Of a stretch of DNA of 64,000 nt, positions 53,488 to 63,083 are shown in pieces (position 1 is the stretch's first letter; every line of letters starts with the position of its first letter). Location: NCBI GenBank assembly GCA_937981585.1, contig CALJOA010000064.1:1-64000 (forward strand), given 5' to 3'. The translations under genes and the position numbers were made by a program. The DNA is from an uncultured Pirellulaceae bacterium. GTDB lineage: Bacteria > Planctomycetota > Planctomycetia > Pirellulales > Pirellulaceae. The notes under the pieces are model-generated. The model searched no databases and was not told the origin of the DNA. It saw nothing but the letters and a program-made list of their open reading frames with translations.

Positions 53488-55719
53488 CTAATGGTTAAAC
53501 ATAAACTCGTTTGAATTCAGTAACGCCCAAACGAGGCTGTCAAAATACTCTCGACTGGCTTTCTTGTCCAAAAACTCAGGCGCCAGTTCCAAGCACTTTT
53601 TCAGTTCATCATCACTTGGTTTTCGTGACAGGATTTGAACGTATAGCGCCGATACAATTTCCTCAGACGACTCATGTTTCTCCATCAATCGAGGAACCAG
53701 GATTGGATTTCTTTTGATTGTGTCGTTGATCGTTTTGCCATTGATCAAATGCAACGCCTGCGAAAGATTGGCATCGGACTTGGTCTCACATGTACAAACG
53801 CTTTCCCGTTTGGCTTGTCCAAATGTTGAAAAGAAATAGGAATTGTGGTTGTCGGTGCTGCCGCCCTGAAACATTGCAATCGCCTTTTGGGCTGTCGAAC
53901 GTCGAAACTTTGGCTGCACCTCGAGAGCTTGGTGCAAGCAATCGAACATCACATCGGCTCGCATTCGTCGCAGGTAGGCATGAGAGAACCTCGCGTTGTC
54001 ACCGCTGTTGGACGCGTTAGCTGCTGGGGAAAGCTGATAGGTTCGGGACAGGCAAATATCTCGCATCAATTTTTTTGGATCGAACTTGTAGTCGACCGCA
54101 AGTTTTTTCCCAAGCTTCTCCAACAAAGCTTCATTGCTGGCAGGATTGGAAACTCGCACATCGTCGATCGGGTGAATGATTCCACGACCGAAAAAGTTGG
54201 CCCAAATTCGATTCGCCAAATTCCGGCGGAACAATTCGTTATCCGAAGCCGTCATCCAGCCAGCGAGGACTTTTCTGGGATCTTTATTTTTCACGTCAGC
54301 GGTGTCGCCTCCGAGAAAACGATGCGGCATCGGGCGCCCGTCAACCAAGTGCTTTGCCGGGGGGGCTTCCACGTCAACAAACGTCAGGTACTCACGGGCT
54401 TCGGTGCCGTGCTTGCGCCGCACACCGGTGAAGAACGAAGTGAAACTGTAGTAGTCGTCGATCGTCCAGCGATCAAACGGATGGTTGTGGCACTGGGCAC
54501 ACTGGGTCCGCAACCCAAGGAAGACCTGAGCTGTGTCTTCGCCGAGCTTCATCGGTTCCAGCTTTCCCTGCGGCAGCATCGTGTAAAAGTTTGAAGGCGG
54601 ATCACGAAAATTGGATCCACTGCCGGTCAATAATTCGTTGGCCAGTCGATCCCAAGGCCGATTGTTGAGCAACTGTTCATGAAGCCAAAAGTAATAGTTC
54701 CAACCCGCCTTCATCGCGGTTCCTTTTTCCGGGTTGGTGTCTGTTTTGATCCGCAACCATTCGCCCCATTGCGCCGCCCAAACGTCAGCGACCTCTGGAT
54801 TACTCAAAAGCCGATCGACGAGTTTGCTTCTCTTGTCCTTCGACTGATCAGCCATAAATGATTCGAACTCCTGGGCTGTCGGAAGCTTGCCATTCAAATC
54901 GATCATGACTCGCCGTAAAAACTGCTGGTCGTTGCAAATCTCTGACGGCAGAATCTGTAGTTCTTTCAACTTGTCATCAACCAACTCGTCGATGTAATTC
55001 ATTTGCGGCGGAGCAACCCAATCGAATTGGCCATCGGGCAAGACGATGACTTCCGTACCGACGGTGAAGCGGTCGAAGCGAGCGAACACATGGGTGCCAC
55101 CGGGCTGGGCGCCGTGAATCGTCGCTTGATCATCAAACCTGGCGATCGCCTCGTTGTTGGTCATGTAAAGGGCAAGCGAAGAAACATCCCGCGAGGATCC
55201 GTCTGAGTAGCGAGCCATGACTTTGGCCTGAAGCTTCTCGCCCTTCTTCTTGAACGTGACCTTGCTTGGTTCGATCTCAAGCCCGATTGGCTCTACCGCT
55301 CCATCGTCGTCGCGATGCGCGCCTTCGTTGATCCACTTTAGCAACGTTTTATAGTGCGGGCTGTCGGTTTCGAAGATCTTCCCACCGGTGTGCGACACCT
55401 GACCAGCGGCCTTTTCGAGTAGCAGGCTTTTCTCCGGAGCAGCCAAGTTGATTCGACGCCCGAAATGTTCTTCCAACAGCCGATAGTAGTCGCCTTGCGG
55501 GTCGTAGCCGAAGAGAGAAAGCTTGAACCCGTCTTTTCCTCGAGCCGAGCCGTGACAGGCGCCGCCGTTGCAACCACCACGCATGAAGACAGGCATCACG
55601 TCGTTTTTGAAACTTGTTTTGGCCTCGGCATTGCCAGCGATCGAATTGTCGGCGATGCAAACTGCTGCGAGCGCATTTACACCAAGCATGAAACTGAGTA
55701 TTGAAATGAGAATTTTCAT
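53488..55719 (-). CDS. DUF1549/DUF1553 planctomycete cytochrome protein with Big2 domain
   Basis: 743 residues. Signal peptide to about residue 23. An N-terminal cytochrome-like segment has CNGGACH (about 50-56), i.e. Cys-x4-Cys-His, a longer spacing than CxxCH. A Big2-like domain (about 155-235) follows, then DUF1549 (YIDELVDDKLKEL), a true CxxCH (CAQCHNHPFDRW, about 410), and a C-terminal DUF1553 domain (RRNLANRIWANFFGRGIIHPIDDVR). ATG 55719. The gene lies five bases after the PPC-domain gene, and so is likely co-transcribed with it and the DUF1501 gene. Confidence 0.9.
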   Translation of the reverse strand: MKILISILSFMLGVNALAAVCIADNSIAGNAEAKTSFKNDVMPVFMRGGCNGGACHGSARGKDGFKLSLFGYDPQGDYYRLLEEHFGRRINLAAPEKSLLLEKAAGQVSHTGGKIFETDSPHYKTLLKWINEGAHRDDDGAVEPIGLEIEPSKVTFKKKGEKLQAKVMARYSDGSSRDVSSLALYMTNNEAIARFDDQATIHGAQPGGTHVFARFDRFTVGTEVIVLPDGQFDWVAPPQMNYIDELVDDKLKELQILPSEICNDQQFLRRVMIDLNGKLPTAQEFESFMADQSKDKRSKLVDRLLSNPEVADVWAAQWGEWLRIKTDTNPEKGTAMKAGWNYYFWLHEQLLNNRPWDRLANELLTGSGSNFRDPPSNFYTMLPQGKLEPMKLGEDTAQVFLGLRTQCAQCHNHPFDRWTIDDYYSFTSFFTGVRRKHGTEAREYLTFVDVEAPPAKHLVDGRPMPHRFLGGDTADVKNKDPRKVLAGWMTASDNELFRRNLANRIWANFFGRGIIHPIDDVRVSNPASNEALLEKLGKKLAVDYKFDPKKLMRDICLSRTYQLSPAANASNSGDNARFSHAYLRRMRADVMFDCLHQALEVQPKFRRSTAQKAIAMFQGGSTDNHNSYFFSTFGQAKRESVCTCETKSDANLSQALHLINGKTINDTIKRNPILVPRLMEKHESSEEIVSALYVQILSRKPSDDELKKCLELAPEFLDKKASREYFDSLVWALLNSNEFMFNH

Positions 55720-55724
55720 CGGCG

Positions 55725-58304
55725 TTACTTTCTCTCCGTATCAACACGCAAAATTCCGCTTCCCGACTGTTGACGGATCTTCTGATCGCCTTCATCGACG
55801 ATGACTTCGCAGAATATGTCTTTGTACTGCCCTGTCAAGCAATCGGCGGTTACCTGCACTGGAATCGAAACCGTTTTTTGTCCAGGTTTGATTTTTGGGA
55901 ACGGAGCAACTTGCTTGGTTCCAAACGGCAGTCGCCCCAGTTGCAACTCAGCCGTCCCGTTGAATTTTTTCAAGTGTTCAATCTCGGCCGTGATGGAACC
56001 GACTTTTCCGCGTTCGATCGCGGTCCTGACCAATTTGACATTCACGTAAGGGTCGCTCACCTCAAGCGTCACAAAAGGCGAACTGACAAAGTGGAAACCC
56101 GCCCCGGTCCGGACATTGCCGGGCTCGACTTCTCGACCGCAGATTGAAATCGGGTACTTTCCGAATTTCGCATTTGCCCTGGCGCCCAGCTTGTAGGTAC
56201 CCGACGTCTGACCGGCAGGAATGATCAACGGCGGTTGCTTTGTCACTCCATTGGGCACCCAGTCCATCTCGCAGTAGACGTCACCTTCAAAACCGGGCGA
56301 CCGCTCGACCTCAACATCGAGCTGCAACTCGCCGTTTTGCACCAGCGGAACCGATGGCGGATTGATTCGAAGGTCGAAGCTGGCTCCTTTCACCACCGCG
56401 AGCGACATTTTGCGAGTTCGATTGAAACACATCGCAAAATCTCCGCGTCGATTCGTTGCCGGAGTGACCTGGACGAATCCACCTCGAAAATTTGCACGAT
56501 CCTTGGGTTCAACCGGCTCGACAACTAAATCAACCGTCACCGCGCCGACCTTAGTGGGATCAACGTCTTTGGATGCAGTGAACTGAACTGGAATCAACCT
56601 GTCGTTTTGTGTGAAAGCCGGAGCGTCCATCGTTAACCCATGGGGCAGATTGAGCGCTTTGAGTTGCAGCGGCTTGCTGTATTTCGAACCGAACCCTTTT
56701 TGAATCGCCACGGGTCGCGAATAGCTACGCCCGGGAAACAGAACGATCCGATCCCGCACAATCATTTGCGAAGAAGGATAAGCAGGAAAGTGAACAAACA
56801 CGCTGTCTACGTGCGGCTGAATTTCGACTCGATAAACGTTTCGTGGTCCAAACTTCCGTTGTGTGTCCGCAATCCCGATCAACCATTCGCCATCCTGATC
56901 CGGCTCAAACATGAAAATCGGGTCCATTCGATCTTTGATCTGCCAACGCTGACGGTTACCAACCAGGTCGTGCGGCTCCCAGTTCGAATCGTCTTCATCC
57001 CAACTCCGGTTGCTTTTATTGCCCGGGGCAGGGCGAATAAAGACTCTTCCGTCCAAATCTGAATCAAGCGTTTTTCCAAAAATGCGTACTCTGTAGCGGT
57101 CGCCTTTCTTGGCGGCAAAGCGATACCAATCGACCTCTCCTTCTGATTCGATTCTTCCGTTGATCGCCAGTGGCAATTGCCCAGTGATCTCCTGGGCCGA
57201 CTCAGGAGAATTGTGTTTACCTGCTTCAAACACATCAGGAAGCTTGCTGACATGGACCCGGTTGGGAGATGGCGGCGAAGGTGCACCGTCGGCGCGGTAA
57301 AAGACGTTCTGATAAGCGGCCTCGAAATCTCCGACGTCGTTTTTAAGTTTGACCTCGATCAGTTCTTTATCGAGCGCCGTGCCCAGCATCTCAAACTTGA
57401 CCGTCTTTCCGGCTTGCCCGCCCAGCGGGAACAATACCATCGGCCGGGCGAATACACCGACATGCATCAGGTAATGACAGAGCAAATTTTCATAGTCCAT
57501 CTGCTGACGCATGTGGATGTAGTAAGTACCATCCTGCGGTGCGATGATTGAGACAACGGGGTCCTGAGTAAACATCGAATTGTCGTCGTTGCGCGCCAGC
57601 TCTTTTCCATCTGGACCGTGGATCGAAATCGACGGATCATTCATGCCGCCATAGTTCCACGTCCCCAGCCGAGATGCGACGACTTCGACCGTCAGTCGCT
57701 GGCCCTTTTTGGATTGCAAGCGATACCAATCGTGATCCTGGGCAGAGCCCTTGGCCTTGTAACCGGAAACGGTGCAGTTGTTGGGTATCGGCTGAGCGTA
57801 TTTAAGAAGATCGTTTCGCGTTTTCGGGTCATCAAGCTCAACCTTGTCAACAAACGGATTGGCTTCCCGGATGACTGGAAACCGCGTCACCCAAAACGTC
57901 ATGACTTCAGAGAGATTATCTCGAGTTTTGATTCTCAATCGATGCTCGCCAACACGAGCGTCTTTTGCAATCACAAGCGTCATTGTGATGTCTTGGCCTG
58001 GCTTGGGCTCCCTTGGCCGAGCCGCGGGATTGTCGTAGATATGCTCGGCGGTGGCTTTGCCAAATCCGGAACAGCGAATGCCAGGACTGTTGTAGAACAA
58101 GACCTGCTCAGGATGCTCGAGAAATGCCCCTTTGACTGTCACTTCAACCGACGTCCCGAGCTGTCCGACTTGCGGGTACATGCCATCGACGGTGTGTTGC
58201 TGCTGGGCGATTGCTGACCGGCTTGAAAGCAAAAACACGGTCAGCGCAATCACCGAAACAATTCGCCAAGCTTTCAGCGCTTGCTGCGTTTTCAAATTGT
58301 TCAC
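55725..58304 (-). CDS. Secreted multi-domain protein with IPT/TIG-like and PPC domains
   Basis: 859 residues. Signal peptide (IALTVFLLSSRSAIAQ). A TIG-like domain (VDGMYPQVGQLGTSVEVTVKGAFL, about 40-145) is followed by two pre-peptidase C-terminal-type domains: about 180-290, where VDWY-type DHDWYRLQSKKGQ and DGTYYIHMRQQ are seen, and about 385-500, where VDWYRFAAKKGDRYRVRI. Then come immunoglobulin-like beta domains. No peptidase catalytic residues, so it is likely non-catalytic, probably a cell-surface binding protein. GTG start at 58304 overlaps the stop of the DUF1501 gene by four bases (GTGA), showing an operon. Confidence 0.85.
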   Translation of the reverse strand: MNNLKTQQALKAWRIVSVIALTVFLLSSRSAIAQQQHTVDGMYPQVGQLGTSVEVTVKGAFLEHPEQVLFYNSPGIRCSGFGKATAEHIYDNPAARPREPKPGQDITMTLVIAKDARVGEHRLRIKTRDNLSEVMTFWVTRFPVIREANPFVDKVELDDPKTRNDLLKYAQPIPNNCTVSGYKAKGSAQDHDWYRLQSKKGQRLTVEVVASRLGTWNYGGMNDPSISIHGPDGKELARNDDNSMFTQDPVVSIIAPQDGTYYIHMRQQMDYENLLCHYLMHVGVFARPMVLFPLGGQAGKTVKFEMLGTALDKELIEVKLKNDVGDFEAAYQNVFYRADGAPSPPSPNRVHVSKLPDVFEAGKHNSPESAQEITGQLPLAINGRIESEGEVDWYRFAAKKGDRYRVRIFGKTLDSDLDGRVFIRPAPGNKSNRSWDEDDSNWEPHDLVGNRQRWQIKDRMDPIFMFEPDQDGEWLIGIADTQRKFGPRNVYRVEIQPHVDSVFVHFPAYPSSQMIVRDRIVLFPGRSYSRPVAIQKGFGSKYSKPLQLKALNLPHGLTMDAPAFTQNDRLIPVQFTASKDVDPTKVGAVTVDLVVEPVEPKDRANFRGGFVQVTPATNRRGDFAMCFNRTRKMSLAVVKGASFDLRINPPSVPLVQNGELQLDVEVERSPGFEGDVYCEMDWVPNGVTKQPPLIIPAGQTSGTYKLGARANAKFGKYPISICGREVEPGNVRTGAGFHFVSSPFVTLEVSDPYVNVKLVRTAIERGKVGSITAEIEHLKKFNGTAELQLGRLPFGTKQVAPFPKIKPGQKTVSIPVQVTADCLTGQYKDIFCEVIVDEGDQKIRQQSGSGILRVDTERK

Positions 58305-59677
58305 GCAATCAAGTCCTTTATGACTTTTCCGCCGTCAACGATCTCGATTGGCCGGTCCCCGGCAGCCATCAACTCTTTGTTGGAATTGATGCCAAGCAAA
58401 CTGTACATCGTGGCATGAAGGTCACGCAGTGGTACAGCGCTGTTGGACGGCTCGGACGAAGTCGCATCGGAGTCGCCGTAGAAAAGTCCTTTTTTGAGTC
58501 CGCCGCCAGCCATCGCAATCGAGAACACACGCGACCAGTGATCACGTCCGGCTGAAGCATTAATTTTCGGTGTGCGACCAAACTCACTCGCGACCCAAAC
58601 CAGCGTGCTGTCGAGCATGCCTCGCTGTTCAAGATCGTTAATCAATGCGGCGATGGCGTTATCAAGTGCCGGCATCCGCATTTCGTAATTCTCGCGAATC
58701 CGAGTGTGTGTGTCCCAGTCGCCATAGGTGAGCGTTACGAACCGTGCGCCGGCTTCGACAAGCCGACGGGCAAGCAACATTCGCATCCCGGCTTTGGAAC
58801 CGTATGAGTCTCCGTAAGTAACGCGTTCGAGAAACTGCCCATGACCGTAGGCTTTTTTGATCGACTCGGGTTCCTTGGAAACATCAAACGCCTCACGAAC
58901 CTTTTCGGAGCTGATCATCTGATAGGCTTGTCGATAAAACGAGTCCATCGTATCGAGGCGCTGAGTGTCAGCCTCGAGCTTTCGAAACTCGCCGTTGACG
59001 ATCTCTCGAAGACTCTGCCGACGCGAAAACTCCTTGTCGGACAATCCGCCAGGCAATCGCATGTCACGGACTTGAAATGACTTATCTCCAGCTGGATCAC
59101 CGCCGACCGAAAAGGAACCGTACTTTGGACTCAGGTAACCAGTTCCAGATCCATCCAAGTTGATTCCGGGTACCGAAATGTAGCCGGGCAAATTGTTCCG
59201 TGAACCGAACTCGTGATTCACGACCGAGCCGACGCTGGGATGTTTGATAGCGGTGCTTGGTTTGTGTCCCGAAAGCATGTGGTACATCGCCAGTCCATGA
59301 TCGGGAATCGAACCAACGACTGAACGGACAACGCACAACTTGTCTGCGATCTTGGCACACTGCTGCATCGTTTCGCTTAAGACGACTCCGGGGATCGGAG
59401 TTTTGGCGACTCCAAATGGACCTCGATACTCCAGAGGAGCTTCGGGTTTGGGGTTCCAGGCTTCCTGAGCCGAAATGCCACCACCGCAAACGATCTGGAT
59501 AACGCTCTTGGCTTTTCCTTCCTTGGACTCAAACCATTTTTGATCTGCGTGGGCAGATTTCAATCCAAGAAAGTGACCAAGCGTCAGTCCACCCATCGCC
59601 AGCGAACCTACGCGAATAAAATCGCGCCGCGACGTGGTTGAACGATAGCCGGAGCATCCGTGTCGTTGAGAAGCCAT
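58301..59677 (-). CDS. DUF1501 secreted protein (sulfatase-like fold)
   Basis: 458 residues with a twin-arginine signal SRRDFIRVGSLAMGG, then DUF1501: VIQIVCGGGISAQEAW, DHGLAMYHMLSGHKP, a TYGDWDTHT motif and the LVWVASEFGRTPKIN motif typical of this family, ending with GNxPIEIVDGGKVI. DUF1501 proteins have an alkaline-phosphatase-like fold, but catalytic activity has rarely been shown. ATG 59677 is used; the TTG nine bases upstream is less likely. Heads a minus-strand operon with the PPC-type and DUF1549 proteins. Confidence 0.9.
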   Translation of the reverse strand: MASQRHGCSGYRSTTSRRDFIRVGSLAMGGLTLGHFLGLKSAHADQKWFESKEGKAKSVIQIVCGGGISAQEAWNPKPEAPLEYRGPFGVAKTPIPGVVLSETMQQCAKIADKLCVVRSVVGSIPDHGLAMYHMLSGHKPSTAIKHPSVGSVVNHEFGSRNNLPGYISVPGINLDGSGTGYLSPKYGSFSVGGDPAGDKSFQVRDMRLPGGLSDKEFSRRQSLREIVNGEFRKLEADTQRLDTMDSFYRQAYQMISSEKVREAFDVSKEPESIKKAYGHGQFLERVTYGDSYGSKAGMRMLLARRLVEAGARFVTLTYGDWDTHTRIRENYEMRMPALDNAIAALINDLEQRGMLDSTLVWVASEFGRTPKINASAGRDHWSRVFSIAMAGGGLKKGLFYGDSDATSSEPSNSAVPLRDLHATMYSLLGINSNKELMAAGDRPIEIVDGGKVIKDLIA

Positions 59678-60060
59678 AAAACTCAAACCTGTCTTCGATC
59701 TCTTGGCGTTTGTCTTTGTCGCTTAATACTTCGTCATTCGGCGGCCAACCGCTCAAGCCGATTGGACAACGCCATCAGTCCGTCAGTCGCGCTGAAATTC
59801 GGCTTTTCGCTCTCACGCAGGGGGGAGTGATTAATCGACCGCTAATTCTTCCACGCCCCTTAATATAAGACGGCCACACCTAGAGTAAACAGTTTAAGTT
59901 GTCGTCAAACAGTCTCTTCGCGCCATCGAGTTGATCACGAAAATTTCGTGATCTACGGCCAAAACCCAAACAATCGTCGGTAAATAGGCTTTGGCGCGAC
60001 GATTGCTGAGTTCTCCTACTGTCTCAACGGCCCAAACACACCCCCTCTCGGAGAACCCAA
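59678..60060. other. Intergenic region, divergent promoters
   Basis: 383 bases with no gene that I can support. It contains the start of the DUF1501 operon (minus) and of the glycine-zipper protein gene (plus). An imperfect inverted repeat with arms near TCACGAAAATTTCGTGA (59936-59952) is present: a 17-base self-complementary sequence that could be an operator. Confidence 0.5.
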
Positions 60061-60477
60061 ATGAACTTTTTCAAATTCGGCTTCACAGCCATCGCTGTCG
60101 CTTTAATGGCAATCCCGTCGGCCAACGCCCAAGCACAAGATCTCAGCACGCGACGCGGCGCAGTTGCCGGAGCAATCATCGGCGGGCTCATCGGTGATCA
60201 AAATGATCGAGCTTTCACAGGAGTCGTCGTCGGCGGTCTAGTCGGCGCAGCTGCCGGAAACGCAGTCAGCCGAACAAGGCAAGCCCAGCAATTTGGCTAC
60301 GGCGGATATGGCGGCGGCTACGGCTACGCTCCACGAACTTACGGTGGCGGTGGCTACGGCGGCGGATTCGGAGGAACTCCGGTCCAAGTTGTCCCGTCAG
60401 TTTATCGCGGCGGGGGCGGATTCTACGGCGGTGGGTTCGGTGGCCGAAGCACCTGCCCCTACAGTCGCGGCTGGTAA
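60061..60477 (+). CDS. Small secreted glycine-zipper protein
   Basis: 138 residues. Signal peptide (FTAIAVALMAIPSANA, cleavage near AQAQ), then a glycine-zipper-like segment (about 35-70: GAVAGAIIGGLIGD and VVVGGLVGAAAGNAV), then a Gly/Tyr-rich low-complexity tail. Glycine zippers occur in outer-membrane or pore-like proteins and 2TM lipoproteins; here no lipobox. ATG 60061 with GGAG nearby. Function unknown. A clear intrinsic terminator follows. Confidence 0.75.
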   Translation: MNFFKFGFTAIAVALMAIPSANAQAQDLSTRRGAVAGAIIGGLIGDQNDRAFTGVVVGGLVGAAAGNAVSRTRQAQQFGYGGYGGGYGYAPRTYGGGGYGGGFGGTPVQVVPSVYRGGGGFYGGGFGGRSTCPYSRGW

Positions 60478-60513
60478 CGACCGAAATAATTCAAACATCA
60501 ACCCGAAACGAAG

Positions 60514-60549
60514 AACCGGCAGTCCTCTTGGGCTGTCGGTTTCTTTTTG
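60514..60549 (+). terminator. Intrinsic terminator after the glycine-zipper gene
   Basis: Stem of nine bases (AACCGGCAG at 60514-60522 with CTGTCGGTT at 60533-60541; one G-T pair), loop of about ten bases, then TTCTTTTTG. Confidence 0.88.
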
Positions 60550-60774
60550 TTGGATACCTCGACCGTCCTGCCCGTGAATCAGAAAAGGCGCACCATCGTT
60601 TTACGGCGCCGACTCAAAAGCGATATTCTTCAACTCGCATCATTACTCCTTCTCCTTGGGTAGAAGGTACCCGCATGGTGGATGACGTCGTCCGGTCGAG
60701 TCCCTATTCTGCAAGAACGACCAAGGAATTCCCAACTGCTTACACTCCAACTTCTTTGATTCGCTGTTGCAATC

Positions 60775-61215
60775 TTAGATCTCTTGCACAAGATCCTTTT
60801 CCATCCGAACGTGTTGAATCGAAACCTCTTCGAAATACTCGCCGACCGCTTGATAGCCCAAGCGAACATAAAACGGCACCGCGACATCGCGAGAGTGACA
60901 ATAGATTTTCGTAGCGCCAATTGACGCAACATAACGATGGGCAAACTCCATGAGCTGCTGGCCATAGCCGCAGCGCTGAAAATCAAAATCAACCGCGACT
61001 TGGCGGGCTTGAAACCAGCCTTGGTCCCGCTGAGCCAGCACACAGCAAGCCATGATTTGATCCTCGATAGATCCAACCACATGAACGTTAGATGATTCTG
61101 CCGAGAGCTGCTCAGCCGTAAACTGCAAACCTAACGGTTGTCTCAGCACACGATCCCGTAACACGACGGCCAAGTCGTACTCGTGTCCGCCGTGTTCAAT
61201 GATTGATAATTGCAT
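60775..61215 (-). CDS. GNAT-family N-acetyltransferase
   Basis: 146 residues. Acetyl-CoA binding motif A region reads QARQVAVDFDFQRCGYGQQLMEF (V...Q-x2-G-x-G around residues 70-90), followed by ATKIYCHSRDVAVPFYVRLGYQAVGEYF, typical for GNAT. Substrate unknown. A longer frame begins at 61293; ATG 61215 is preferred because a GGAAAG ribosome site precedes it and the domain starts there. It is preceded (higher coordinates) by the DUF2314 gene, same strand, 219 bases away. Confidence 0.82.
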   Translation of the reverse strand: MQLSIIEHGGHEYDLAVVLRDRVLRQPLGLQFTAEQLSAESSNVHVVGSIEDQIMACCVLAQRDQGWFQARQVAVDFDFQRCGYGQQLMEFAHRYVASIGATKIYCHSRDVAVPFYVRLGYQAVGEYFEEVSIQHVRMEKDLVQEI

Positions 61216-61434
61216 TTTTGTCTTTCCGATCTCCCAACCCGACAACCCGGACATCGCTTCAAAATGCAATTGTGTTGATCGATGCGACTCCAACCAATAT
61301 CGAATTTGCCGTGATCAGATTTGTGATACTTGACGGAGTAATCACTGATGAATGGGTGAAACGTTTTTCGCGCCAAAAGTTTAGCGCCAAAAGTTTGGCA
61401 GAAAATCGCTTGAAGAATTTAGGATGAATCCGAT

Positions 61435-62523
61435 TCACCTCAACTGCGGGCTCGCTTGGCTCCGTGCCCAATCGGAGATGACTTTAATGGTAAAGCCGCC
61501 GAAAGTTGTGTCGTTATGAGTGTAGAGCCAATCGTTTAATTTGGAAACCGGAACTCGAACTCGATCGCCTTGACTCAGCCCCGGCAAACCGACCGGTTTG
61601 TTGTCGAGCGTCCCATAGAGAATTTCGTTTTCGATTGCTGTCGTAGTGACCCAAATGAATTCCGTCCGGCCGTCCACTGAAATCGGAGCCTTTACAACAA
61701 ATTGTTGATTTGGATCACGGTCCTCATCGCGTTGATGGTTTTCGAAAGCCGTTACAAACTGTTGAAATCGCTCTCTGGCGGTCGCAACTGCAGCCACTAG
61801 CTTGGGATGATTGTCATCGATTGGAATGACAGGAGGCTGACTCGGGGTCAGGTTCTCAAGCAGATTTTCTGAAACCAGCGCGGCTTCGATTGATTTGTCC
61901 CAAGGCACCAGTTTCATCCCATCGGGCAATAGCAGTGCAACGCAATCCTCATTTGCCAACTGTCGCAGCAGTCGCCCGATCCGGGCGTAATGAAAATCGG
62001 AATCAAGCCCTAGAGAATCTGAAACCAGATCGACCGAGATCCAGCCCAAGTGAGAACGGATCACGCTAGTCAAGCGAAGCTCGGTGACTTCTTCCAGCAC
62101 TTCGTCGACGTTGTCAAAGTAGTTTTTATTGAGATAGTTGACCGCGTAAATTTGATGCTCTGTCTTGATGACAAACAACGGTGCGGCGCCGGCAACGAAA
62201 GAGCCAGCCAACTGATTGTTTCGTATTTCCCGACCCCAGGCTGAATTCACATGCGTGGACAGAATCGCGTCGTCCAAAAATGGCAGTCGGTCAAAAAAAG
62301 CGACCATCGAAATCATAGGGGCCTCCTTGCTCAAAATCGTATCGGTTTCCTGATTGAGAGGTCGATTCTTGGCCAGACAAACAACCAACGCGAACAGGCC
62401 AACACATGCTGTTGACAAAACAAACGTAAGTGAGTGGGTAGTCAACCCAGCCGCAGCGATGGCGACTGAAAACAGCGTGGCGATGAGGACAATCCCAAAC
62501 CGCGAAGCAAAAAAATGGTTCAT
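61435..62523 (-). CDS. Membrane-anchored protein with C-terminal DUF2314 domain
   Basis: 362 residues. Two N-terminal transmembrane helices (about 10-30 and 33-50), a large cytoplasmic part without recognisable family (about 70-270), then a DUF2314-like domain at about 275-350: FVVKAPISVDGRTEFIWVTT, GTLDNKPVGLPGL, GDRVRVPVSKLNDWLY, GGFTIKVI. DUF2314 occurs in proteins of unknown function. ATG 62523. It is on the same strand as the pseudokinase gene (63061), with a 537-base gap between. Confidence 0.78.
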   Translation of the reverse strand: MNHFFASRFGIVLIATLFSVAIAAAGLTTHSLTFVLSTACVGLFALVVCLAKNRPLNQETDTILSKEAPMISMVAFFDRLPFLDDAILSTHVNSAWGREIRNNQLAGSFVAGAAPLFVIKTEHQIYAVNYLNKNYFDNVDEVLEEVTELRLTSVIRSHLGWISVDLVSDSLGLDSDFHYARIGRLLRQLANEDCVALLLPDGMKLVPWDKSIEAALVSENLLENLTPSQPPVIPIDDNHPKLVAAVATARERFQQFVTAFENHQRDEDRDPNQQFVVKAPISVDGRTEFIWVTTTAIENEILYGTLDNKPVGLPGLSQGDRVRVPVSKLNDWLYTHNDTTFGGFTIKVISDWARSQASPQLR

Positions 62524-63060
62524 ATCGTGGACTCAGAAAAGGAAAGAAGAAAAGCCGGAGGGTAGGTGCGTGAATCCAAGCCTGATCTCAGATGCGCAAA
62601 AGGGTGTTGTACTTGGATGTTGTACTGTTAAAGGTGTTGCATTTGGACTCTGCACCAAAGCTGCTGATCAAGAACACATGAATCTGAGCGATTGTATCGT
62701 CGGGGCTCAACTCTTCTACAGAGTTTCCTCGAACCTCCTGAATTAGGGAAACCAATTCCTGCGTAACTGGCGGTCGAAGCGCTCAACTTCACTTGTTACA
62801 GCGAGCGTCCAATTCGCTACCAAGAATATTTCTCATCGGACTGGGGGAAGAAGTTTTTTCCATGAAGCAGTGCGACAATTTGGAGGCTGTGATTTTTTCA
62901 AAACACTTCCTAACAACATCGGCCGTTTGGCTAATGCCCCGTTTGGCTAATGCCATAACTGCTAGTTCAAATCGCGAGCTCGTGGCACTGAGATTGACCC
63001 CAAGCCCGCGCGCTTCGACGGTGTACCAAACGTTGCGGCTAGAGCTGTGTAAGAGTCGGC
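62524..63060. other. Intergenic gap between the DUF2314 and pseudokinase genes
   Basis: 537 bases. No gene that I can support. It contains a short direct repeat GTTTGGCTAATGCC (twice near 62925-62960) and, at the kinase end, a 22-base tandem duplication (63040-63083). Confidence 0.45.
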
Positions 63061-63083
63061 TTAGAGCTGGATGAGAGTCGAGT
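63040..63083. repeat. 22-bp tandem duplication at the end of the pseudokinase gene
   Basis: TAGAGCTG (63040) and TAGAGCTG (63062) begin the two copies, each ending AGAGTCG. The first copy lies beyond the stop; the second includes the last codons. If the stop were read through, the C-terminus would repeat. Confidence 0.65.

Noticed and set aside
62793-63074. 93-codon plus-strand frame near the pseudokinase gene
   Set aside because: No ribosome site or recognisable domain, and it overlaps the 22-base duplication and the end of the pseudokinase.
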